Shown one piece after another: positions 48,895-56,177 of a stretch of 64,000 nucleotides of DNA. Positions within the stretch are counted from its first letter, which is position 1, and each line of letters opens with the position of its first letter. The notes under the pieces were generated by a model that was given only the letters and a program-made list of their open reading frames with translations, did no database searches and was not told where the DNA came from. The translations under genes were made by a program, and so were the position numbers. Source of the DNA: RGIG7332 sp045589235 (GTDB lineage: Bacteria > Bacillota > Clostridia > Oscillospirales > JAAYXM01). The DNA is taken from positions 9,251 to 73,250 of the forward strand of contig JAZNOR010000001.1 in the NCBI GenBank assembly GCA_045589235.1, in the 5' to 3' direction.

Positions 48895-51102
48895 ATGTTT
48901 AGTGAAAATAAGTTTGATAGTGAAAGCGAATGTAGTTTGCGTTTGGCGCATGAATGTTCGGTAACTTTGGGGCACACTTATGTAGGTTCAGAGCATCTTC
49001 TTTATGGCCTTGTTGCACAGGGAGAAGGAGACGCGGCAAAGATTCTTTTAAAGCGCGGCATAAGTCGCGAACCGCTTGCGCGCAAGCTTTGTGAAACGCT
49101 CGGTAAAGGTGCGGCTCAGCAAAGGGTGCCGCACGGTTTAACTCCGCGTGCGAAGCGAATAATATCTGCGGCATACAGCGAAGCGGTAAGAGCAGGGCGC
49201 ACAAACATTGGAACGGAACATATTCTGATGGGCATTTTGAGTGAAGGTGAAAGTGTTGCAACACGGCTGATTCTTTCTTTTGGTGTGGACCCGGGAAGAC
49301 TGTACAATGACCTCGTGGCAGGCTATGCACAAAATGTTAAAAGCTCGCAGGAGAAGTCAGGGTCAGAAAAGCTTATTCGCCAATTCGGTAGAGATTTAAC
49401 TGCGGCGGCGCGCGCGGGAAGTTTGGACCCGGTAATAGGACGAGACAAGGAAATAGAAAATGTTATATGCACACTCAGCCGCAGAAGTAAAAACAACCCT
49501 TGCCTTATAGGGGAACCGGGTGTTGGAAAAACTGCAGTGGTAGAGGGGCTTGCGCTTAGAATAGCCGCAGGAGACGTTCCGAGAACGCTTTATAACTCGA
49601 GAATTATAACTCTTGATATGCCGACTGTTATAGCAGGAACTAAATATCGCGGCGAATTTGAAGACCGTGTCAAAAAAATACTTCATGAGGTGCGCGAGCT
49701 TGGAAATGTAATTTTATTTATTGATGAAATACACACGATAGTTGGTGCGGGTGCGGCTGAGGGCGCGATTGATGCCGCAAATATTTTAAAACCGGCTTTA
49801 GCGCGTACGGAAATAAAACTGATTGGCGCAACAACGCGCGAGGAGTATCGCAAACACATTGAAAAAGATGCTGCTTTAGAGCGGCGCCTTCAACCGATTA
49901 CTGTTTCGGAACCGACAAAAGAAGAAACTCTTGCGATATTGCGTGGAATAAAAGGACTTTACGAGCGTCACCATGAGGTGGTTATAGGTGACGATATATT
50001 AAAATGTGCAATTGACTTGTCTGTGCGATATATAAACGACAGGTATCTGCCTGACAAGGCAATAGACATTGTTGATGAAGCGGCAAGCCGCGCAAGCGTT
50101 GAAACACACACGCTTAGTCAGGAGCATATAAGGAGGGCAATAACTGACCGTACAGGTATACCAATGGAACAATTAAATGCTGACGAGAAGAAAAAAATAT
50201 CCGGTTTAAAAGAGAAGCTTTGCAATCGCATAATCGGGCAGGATGAAGCGATAGAAAAAATGTGCAAGGCGGTTGCGCGAGCGCGAGTCGGGCTTTCTGA
50301 TCCGAAGAGACCGAGCGGTGTGTTTTTATTTATGGGTGAGAGTGGTGTTGGGAAAAGCGCACTTGCTTGTGCGTTTGCAGAGGAGTTCTTTGGATCAGAA
50401 AAGTCACTTGTGAGAATGGATATGTCAGAATATATGGAAAAACATTCTGTAAGCAAGTTGATAGGTGCACCACCCGGATATATTGGCTACGACGGTGGAG
50501 GTTGCTTGACGGAAAAAATAAAAGCAAAACCATACTCGGTGGTGCTGTTTGATGAAATCGAAAAAGCACATCCGGATGTACTGAATATCCTGCTTCAGAT
50601 TTTAGAGGACGGCAAGTTGAGTGATTCTACGGGAAGAGTAGCAGATTTTAAGAATACGTTTATTATTATGACCTCTAATATAGGTTCTGAACACTTAAAC
50701 TCCGATGCAGGAATGGGATTTGCCGGGAGCATATCTGATAAAAAAGCAAGAGCGCTCAAACAGCTAAAGACAACTCTTAGACCTGAGCTCTTAAACAGAA
50801 TTGATGAAACACTGGTGTTTAACTCATTGAAAAGCGCAGAACTTGTGCAAATTGCAAGAAAAATGGTTGAAGAGATTGAAGCTCGTGCAGCAACAAAAGG
50901 AATAAATATACAAATTGAAAATGAGGTTATAGAACGACTTGCTCATCACGCTTTTGAAAAAAACGGCGGCGCGAGGGTTCTCAGAAGCATAATTGATGAG
51001 GAAATAACCGTAAAGCTTGCTGAAAAGTTATTGCAAGGAGAAAATAAAACAAATTTTAAGTGTATATTATGCAATGATATACCAAGTTTTATGCATAATT
51101 AA
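48895..51102 (+). CDS. ClpA/ClpC-type AAA+ ATPase without a middle domain
   Basis: A 735-residue unfoldase. Two Clp-N repeats (RLAHECSVTLGHTYVGSEHL and SAAYSEAVRAGRTNIGTEHI) precede AAA1 (GEPGVGKTAVVEG, Walker B ILFIDEIHTIVGAG) and AAA2 (GESGVGKSALA, VLFDEIEKAHPDV). Between them DEAASRASVETHTLSQEH runs straight into the AAA2 linker: the roughly 60-residue coiled-coil middle domain of ClpC, where McsB and MecA bind, is absent. An MGF in AGMGFAG could be the ClpP-binding loop. ATG 48895 follows AGAGGTGG; mcsA, mcsB and ctsR are not next to it. It resembles ClpA in domain layout but ClpC in motif sequence. Confidence 0.88.
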   Translation: MFSENKFDSESECSLRLAHECSVTLGHTYVGSEHLLYGLVAQGEGDAAKILLKRGISREPLARKLCETLGKGAAQQRVPHGLTPRAKRIISAAYSEAVRAGRTNIGTEHILMGILSEGESVATRLILSFGVDPGRLYNDLVAGYAQNVKSSQEKSGSEKLIRQFGRDLTAAARAGSLDPVIGRDKEIENVICTLSRRSKNNPCLIGEPGVGKTAVVEGLALRIAAGDVPRTLYNSRIITLDMPTVIAGTKYRGEFEDRVKKILHEVRELGNVILFIDEIHTIVGAGAAEGAIDAANILKPALARTEIKLIGATTREEYRKHIEKDAALERRLQPITVSEPTKEETLAILRGIKGLYERHHEVVIGDDILKCAIDLSVRYINDRYLPDKAIDIVDEAASRASVETHTLSQEHIRRAITDRTGIPMEQLNADEKKKISGLKEKLCNRIIGQDEAIEKMCKAVARARVGLSDPKRPSGVFLFMGESGVGKSALACAFAEEFFGSEKSLVRMDMSEYMEKHSVSKLIGAPPGYIGYDGGGCLTEKIKAKPYSVVLFDEIEKAHPDVLNILLQILEDGKLSDSTGRVADFKNTFIIMTSNIGSEHLNSDAGMGFAGSISDKKARALKQLKTTLRPELLNRIDETLVFNSLKSAELVQIARKMVEEIEARAATKGINIQIENEVIERLAHHAFEKNGGARVLRSIIDEEITVKLAEKLLQGENKTNFKCILCNDIPSFMHN

Positions 51103-51145
51103 AAAGCGAGGTTGCAAGAGCGCAATAAAAAATTTTGTATATTTA

Positions 51146-51223
51146 ATGCATAATAAAAACAATAAAAACAAAAAAACCGCAAGAACAAAGGGAAGACGAA
51201 AGCATAAATATTCCACACAATGA
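51146..51223 (+). CDS. Possible 25-residue basic peptide (weak)
   Basis: ATG 51146 opens a frame for a very basic peptide (MHNKNNKNKKTARTKGRRK and so on, ending STQ). There is no ribosome binding site and the surrounding A-rich DNA makes Lys and Asn codons likely by chance. The longer frame from 51017 overlaps the Clp gene. Listed because the gap to carA (51103-51398) has nothing else before the promoter at 51262. Confidence 0.15.
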   Translation: MHNKNNKNKKTARTKGRRKHKYSTQ

Positions 51224-51261
51224 AATAAAATTCAAAAGCTCAAGAAAATAGCTTAAAAACA

Positions 51262-51290
51262 TTGACAAATGCAACGTATGATATTATAAT
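51262..51290 (+). promoter_or_regulatory. Consensus sigma-A promoter of carAB
   Basis: TTGACA (51262-51267), 17-base spacer and TATAAT (51285-51290), both hexamers perfect. Transcription should start near 51297. Confidence 0.85.
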
Positions 51291-51310
51291 ATAAAGAAAA
51301 ATGAAGAATT

Positions 51311-51373
51311 AGCGCATATTAAATTGCGGCAATGTTACTTAAACAACGTGCGCTATTTAATATGCGTTTTTTT
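51311..51373 (+). promoter_or_regulatory. Attenuator-like leader of carAB
   Basis: CGCATATTAAAT (51313-51324) and ATTTAATATGCG (51355-51366) form a perfect 12-base stem followed by T7, a strong terminator. AGCGCA (51311-51316) can instead pair with TGCGCT (51349-51354), which breaks the base of that stem. No PyrR-binding consensus was recognised. With a perfect promoter, control at this terminator is likely; a pyrimidine or arginine signal is inference. Confidence 0.65.
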
Positions 51374-51398
51374 GTAGACAGAATAAGGAGGATGTGTG

Positions 51399-52475
51399 AT
51401 GAGTAAGAAAGCATATTTGGTTCTCCAGAATGGTGATGTGTTCGAGGGAGAGTCTTTTGGTGCTGAAGGTACAGTCATTTCAGAGATCGTTTTTACAACG
51501 GGTATGACAGGGTATCTTGAAGCGATGACAGACAAGAGCTTTTACGGCCAGACACCGGTACATTCTTTTCCGCTTGTAGGAAACTATGGTGTAATTACCG
51601 AAGATCTGGAGGGAAGCAAAATCGTTCCCGAGGCATATATTGTCAAGCATTGGTGCAAGGAACCGTCAAACTTCCGCTGCGAGAAAGATTTAGATACCTT
51701 CTTTAAAGAGAAGAACATCGTTGGTCTCTGCGAGATTGACACCAGAACTCTTGTTAAAACTCTTCGCGATAACGGCACTATGAATGGTATGATTACTACC
51801 GATTTGAGCAAGGTTGACCACAAGGCAATTGCCGAGTATCGCATTTCCGATGCTGTTAAGAATGTTACAACCCGTGTTAAATACGTAGCACCGTGCAACG
51901 ATGCAAAGTTCCGCATTGCGCTTATTGACTTGGGACTTAAAGAAAGTCTCATTAAAACTTTAAATAATTACGGTTGCGAAGTGCATGTTTTCCCAGCAAG
52001 TGCACCGGCGCATGAGATTTTAGCAGTAAATCCTGACGGAATTATGCTATCCAACGGCCCCGGAGACCCGAGTGAGTGTGTTGAAACAATAAACACTCTT
52101 CGTTTACTTAAAGAGAAAAATATTCCGACTTTCGGCATCCGCTTAGGACACCAGCTTTTAGCGCTTGCAAATGGCTTTGCGATTGAGAAATTGCCGCACG
52201 GACATCGCGGCGCAAATCACCCTGTAAAATGTGCAGAAAACGGAAGAACTTATATAAGCACTCAGAATCACGGATATACTGTAACAGGTGTTGATGAAAA
52301 GATTGCTAAGGTATCATTTGTGAATACAAACGATAAGACTTGCGAAGGACTTGATTATATCGGAGTGCCTGCATTTTCCGTTCAGTTTGAACCGTCGGCT
52401 TGTCGCGGTGCAAACGGTGCCAATATGCTATACGAGCGTTTTATCGCTATGATGGAGGGTGCAAAAAATGCCTAA
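51399..52475 (+). CDS. carA: Carbamoyl-phosphate synthetase small subunit with inactivated glutaminase site
   Basis: A 358-residue CarA. The N-terminal domain is normal (LVLQNGDVFEGESFG, FTTGMTGYLEAMTD), and LSNGPGDP in the amidotransferase half is intact. The nucleophile motif, normally GxCLGHQ, reads FGIRLGHQ: Arg248 replaces the catalytic Cys (codon CGC). The usual HPE near the end reads EPS: Glu331 replaces the catalytic His, and Ser333 replaces the Glu. The whole triad is therefore gone while the fold seems kept, so glutamine hydrolysis should be impossible. AAGGAGG is 7 bases before ATG 51399. The stop overlaps carB by 8 bases. Confidence 0.95.
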   Translation: MSKKAYLVLQNGDVFEGESFGAEGTVISEIVFTTGMTGYLEAMTDKSFYGQTPVHSFPLVGNYGVITEDLEGSKIVPEAYIVKHWCKEPSNFRCEKDLDTFFKEKNIVGLCEIDTRTLVKTLRDNGTMNGMITTDLSKVDHKAIAEYRISDAVKNVTTRVKYVAPCNDAKFRIALIDLGLKESLIKTLNNYGCEVHVFPASAPAHEILAVNPDGIMLSNGPGDPSECVETINTLRLLKEKNIPTFGIRLGHQLLALANGFAIEKLPHGHRGANHPVKCAENGRTYISTQNHGYTVTGVDEKIAKVSFVNTNDKTCEGLDYIGVPAFSVQFEPSACRGANGANMLYERFIAMMEGAKNA

Positions 52476-55400
52476 ATATGAATCTATTAAAAAAGTAATG
52501 GTTATCGGTTCGGGTCCTATCGTTATCGGACAAGCTGCCGAATTTGACTATGCAGGAACTCAGGCGCTTCGCGCACTCCGTGAGGATGGCCTTGAGGTTG
52601 TTTTAATAAACTCAAACCCTGCAACAATTATGACTGATCAAGCTATGGCGGATAAAATTTACATCGAACCGCTTACACTTACAACAGTTAAAAGAATTAT
52701 TGAAATAGAGAGACCGGATAGTATTCTGTCGGGTCTTGGCGGTCAGACGGGTCTTAATCTCTGCATGCAGCTTGCAAAGGAAGGCTATCTTGAACAGATG
52801 GGTGTGCGACTTCTTGGCGCATCCCCTGAAACTATTGACAAAGCTGAAGACAGACAGATGTTTAAGGATACGATGGAGTCCATCGGTCAGCCGTGCATTC
52901 CGTCAAAGGTTGTTGAAGATGTTGATTCTGCAATTGAGTTTGCGGAGAGCATTGATTATCCGGTAATTATCCGCCCGGCATTTACTCTTGGTGGAAGCGG
53001 TGGAGGTATCGCAGCAGACCGTGAGGAATTATATGAAATCGCGCGTGAAGGTCTTGATGCATCACCAATTCGCCAGATTCTTGTTGAAAAGTGCATTTCA
53101 GGCTGGAAGGAAATTGAGTTTGAGGCAATGCGTGACCGAAAAGGTAATGCAATCACAATCTGCTCAATGGAAAACTTTGACCCGGTTGGTGTTCACACAG
53201 GTGACAGTATCGTTATTGCACCTGCGGTAACTCTTGCTGATAAGGAATTCCAAATGCTCCGTAACGCGGCGCTTGACATTGTTGAGGCGCTCGGTGTTGA
53301 GGGTGGCTGCAACTGCCAGTTTGCGCTCCATCCGGAAACATTTGAATATGCAGTAATTGAGGTTAACCCGCGTGTTTCACGTTCAAGTGCTCTTGCAAGT
53401 AAGGCAACGGGTTACCCGATTGCAAAGGTTGCAACGAAAGTTGCAATCGGTTATACTCTCGATGAAATTCCAAATGCAGTCACAGGTAAGACATTTGCGG
53501 CAAATGAGCCGACGATTGACTATGTTGCTGTTAAGTTCCCGAAATGGCCGTTTGAAAAATTTGTTTATGCAAAGCGCGAGCTCGGCACACAGATGAAGGC
53601 TACCGGCGAAGTTATGACAATCGCAGATACTTTTGAAATGGCTATTATGAAGGCTGTCCGCGGTGCGGAAATTTCGCTTTCAACACTCCGTATGCCAAAG
53701 CTTGAATACCTTTCAACGGAAGATATCCGCGCTAAGCTCCATAAATGCACAGACGAGAGATTATTTGTCGTTTATGAAGCATTATATCGTGGAATTTCCG
53801 TTGACGAAATCCACGATATCACAATGATTGATGAATGGTTCTTATACAAACTCCTCAATATGATAAACTATGAAAAGGAAATCAAAGGCAGACCGATGAG
53901 CGAGGCCCAGTATCTCCGCGGTAAGAGACTCGGGTATACCGATGCGTCACTCTATCAGTTATCTGAAAATCCGATTAAATTTGAGCGAGCACCGACCTAT
54001 AAAATGGTTGACACCTGCGCTGCAGAATTCGGTGCACAGACTCCGTATTTCTATGCAACTTACGATGATGGAGACAATGAGGCAAAGCCGTTTACTGATG
54101 AGGTTAAGAAGCCGAGAATGTTGGTTCTTGGTTCAGGTCCTATCCGTATCGGTCAGGGTATTGAGTTTGACTATGCAAGTGTTCATTGCGTATGGTCACT
54201 CCAGCGTATGGGCTATGAGGTTATAATCATAAACAATAACCCGGAGACCGTTTCGACCGACTTCGATACCGCAGATCGTTTGTACTTCGAGCCGCTTACA
54301 CCGGAGGATGTTCTCAATATAATTAAGCAGGAAAAGCCTGAGGGTGTAATTGTTGCATTCGGTGGTCAGACAGCTATCAAGCTCACTTCCTTCCTTGACA
54401 AGAACGGTATTAAGATTGTGGGAAGCTCGGCAGACAGTATTGATATGGCAGAGGACAGAGAGCGTTTTGATGCACTCCTCGAGAGTCTTGACATTAAGCG
54501 CCCGAAGGGTAAAACAGTTTTAGATTGCGATGGTGCCCTTACCGCTGCAAAGGCACTCGGTTATCCGGTACTTATGCGCCCGTCTTACGTACTCGGCGGT
54601 CAGAACATGATTATTGCATATTCCGATAACGACATCCGCGAGTATATGGCAATTATTCTTGCAACAAAGAATGACAACCCGGTACTTATTGATAAGTATT
54701 TAAGCGGTACAGAGATTGAAGTTGACGCAATCTGCGACGGTGATGATATTTTAATCCCGGGTATTATGGAACACGTTGAGAGAACAGGTGTTCACTCGGG
54801 TGACAGTATCGCAATTTATCCGGCACAGAGTTTAACTCCTGAGCTTACTGAGCGCGTTGTTGAAGTTACACGCGCACTCAGCGTTGGCCTTAATGCGAGA
54901 GGTCTTGTTAACATCCAGTACATTATAATGGATGGCGAGGTTTATGTAATTGAGGTTAATCCGCGCGCATCGCGTACCGTTCCGTATATCAGTAAGGTTA
55001 CGGGAATCCCGATGTGCGAGCTGGCAGTTCGCGCAAGTCTTGGCGAAAAGCTTTCTGATTTAGGATATAAATACGGCCTCCATCCGGCAGCAAATACCGT
55101 TGCGGTTAAGGTTCCGGTATTCTCGTTTGAGAAATTAACAAATGTTGACACTCAACTTGGTCCGGAAATGAAGTCAACAGGCGAAGTTTTAGGTGTTGGC
55201 GAAACAGTCCGCGAGGCTATATTCAAGGGTCTTGTTGCAGCAGGTTACACGATGGAGGTTGAAGGTGGCGTATTTATCACCGTTCGCGACCAGGACAAGA
55301 GTGAAATCGGCGCAATTGCCAAGAAATATGCAGATCTCGGCTTTGAACTCTATGCAACAGCAGGAACAGCCGTTAAGCTACGCGAATGCGGTCTTACCGT

Positions 55401-55665
55401 CAAGGAAGTTGACAAAATTCATGCAAACCCGGAGAGCAACACAATGACACTTTTAGATAGCGGTGTTGTTCACTACGTAATCTCAACTTCGGCAACGGGA
55501 AGAAACCCGGCTATGGATGATGTTAAAATCCGTCGCCGCGCAAGCGCTCGCCGTATCCCGTGTCTTACAGCGCTTGATACTGCAAATGCAGTTGCAGATG
55601 CCCTAGCAAGCGGATTTAATGAAAATAGCGTTGCGCTTTATGATCTTCACGCAATTTCTGAATAA
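52468..55665 (+). CDS. carB: Carbamoyl-phosphate synthetase large subunit
   Basis: A 1,065-residue synthetase that makes carbamoyl phosphate from bicarbonate, ammonia and two ATP for pyrimidines and arginine. Two ATP-grasp halves are present: KVMVIGSGPIVIGQAAEFDY and MLVLGSGPIRIGQGIEFDYA begin each half, ATP-binding loops GGSGGGIA and GGQNMII follow, and EVNPRVSRSSALASKATG and IEVNPRASRTVPYISKVTG (landmarks of each half) are intact. The C-terminal allosteric domain from about residue 935 is complete. ATG 52468 has GGAGG 9 bases upstream inside carA. Since CarA seems unable to hydrolyse glutamine, ammonia is the probable nitrogen source. Confidence 0.97.
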   Translation: MPKYESIKKVMVIGSGPIVIGQAAEFDYAGTQALRALREDGLEVVLINSNPATIMTDQAMADKIYIEPLTLTTVKRIIEIERPDSILSGLGGQTGLNLCMQLAKEGYLEQMGVRLLGASPETIDKAEDRQMFKDTMESIGQPCIPSKVVEDVDSAIEFAESIDYPVIIRPAFTLGGSGGGIAADREELYEIAREGLDASPIRQILVEKCISGWKEIEFEAMRDRKGNAITICSMENFDPVGVHTGDSIVIAPAVTLADKEFQMLRNAALDIVEALGVEGGCNCQFALHPETFEYAVIEVNPRVSRSSALASKATGYPIAKVATKVAIGYTLDEIPNAVTGKTFAANEPTIDYVAVKFPKWPFEKFVYAKRELGTQMKATGEVMTIADTFEMAIMKAVRGAEISLSTLRMPKLEYLSTEDIRAKLHKCTDERLFVVYEALYRGISVDEIHDITMIDEWFLYKLLNMINYEKEIKGRPMSEAQYLRGKRLGYTDASLYQLSENPIKFERAPTYKMVDTCAAEFGAQTPYFYATYDDGDNEAKPFTDEVKKPRMLVLGSGPIRIGQGIEFDYASVHCVWSLQRMGYEVIIINNNPETVSTDFDTADRLYFEPLTPEDVLNIIKQEKPEGVIVAFGGQTAIKLTSFLDKNGIKIVGSSADSIDMAEDRERFDALLESLDIKRPKGKTVLDCDGALTAAKALGYPVLMRPSYVLGGQNMIIAYSDNDIREYMAIILATKNDNPVLIDKYLSGTEIEVDAICDGDDILIPGIMEHVERTGVHSGDSIAIYPAQSLTPELTERVVEVTRALSVGLNARGLVNIQYIIMDGEVYVIEVNPRASRTVPYISKVTGIPMCELAVRASLGEKLSDLGYKYGLHPAANTVAVKVPVFSFEKLTNVDTQLGPEMKSTGEVLGVGETVREAIFKGLVAAGYTMEVEGGVFITVRDQDKSEIGAIAKKYADLGFELYATAGTAVKLRECGLTVKEVDKIHANPESNTMTLLDSGVVHYVISTSATGRNPAMDDVKIRRRASARRIPCLTALDTANAVADALASGFNENSVALYDLHAISE

Positions 55666-55676
55666 AAACGCGGTTT

Positions 55677-55713
55677 ACAAGCGGTTGGATTTTTCCAACC
55701 GCTTGTTGTGTTT
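55677..55713 (+). terminator. carAB terminator
   Basis: ACAAGCGGTTGGA and TCCAACCGCTTGT pair in a 13-base stem around TTTT, followed by TGTGTTTT. Confidence 0.88.
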
Positions 55714-55790
55714 TATTTTGCTAAAATATAAGTCTTTTTGAAGCATCTTCCCTTAAAATAAAAATATTCTCCCAAATTCTCAAAAAGTTA

Positions 55791-55819
55791 TTGCAATTTT
55801 TGGTAAGGTGTGGTATAGT
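55791..55819 (+). promoter_or_regulatory. Promoter of the giant heparinase-like protein gene
   Basis: TTGCAA (55791-55796), 17-base spacer, TATAGT (55814-55819). The start of transcription would be near 55826, about 350 bases before the ATG. From the carAB terminator to here the DNA is AT-rich with nothing else recognised. Confidence 0.65.
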
Positions 55820-55825
55820 TTTTAA

Positions 55826-56177
55826 CATAAGTTAAATAGTTGTATTTTTGTACATAAATTTTATTTTACTATCCCACTCTTTTATTTTCCTTTCTCAAGC
55901 CTCATGACGGTGCCGCAGAGTTTGCGGCACCTCAAGAGGACTAAAAGAACATAAAAGTGTATATTTTTTCTCGCAGTGAAATTTTCGCTGCGAGAATTTT
56001 TATGCGAAAATTATATTTGGCATATTCAACAAAAAAACAGTAGGAAAAATCAAAAAAAGAATAAAATATGCATAGCCAAGAGGCTTTGTGTGTGATATAT
56101 TTGTTATATGAAAGTATATCCTTTGCTTAACGCGAGGAAGAGCAAAGCTTGTTTTCAAAAGAATTGGAGGGGAATTT
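55826..56177 (+). promoter_or_regulatory. Long structured 5' leader of the giant surface protein
   Basis: Contains CCTC-ATGAC-GGTGCCGC / GCGGCACC-TCAA-GAGG, a stem with an internal loop at 55902-55939; then the terminator 55968-56001; then about 175 AT-rich bases with a small AGCC-AAGA-GGCT hairpin before GGAGGGG and the ATG. The order structured element, terminator, distal gene suggests transcription control. I cannot assign it to a known riboswitch class. Confidence 0.5.
55968..56001 (+). terminator. Terminator in the leader of the giant gene
   Basis: TTCTCGCAGTGAAA pairs with TTTTCGCTGCGAGAA (one G-U pair), followed by T5. It lies between the promoter at 55791 and the ATG at 56178, so it must be read through, or a second promoter must exist downstream. 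Confidence 0.75.

Noticed and set aside
51017..51223. A 68-residue frame overlapping the end of the Clp ATPase gene
   Set aside because: The first half is out of frame inside a conserved gene and the second half is A-rich without a ribosome binding site. Only the last 25 codons are listed, at very low confidence.
51399..52475. carA as a pseudogene
   Set aside because: No frameshift or stop is present, the start and coupling to carB are intact, and only the catalytic triad positions are strikingly altered.
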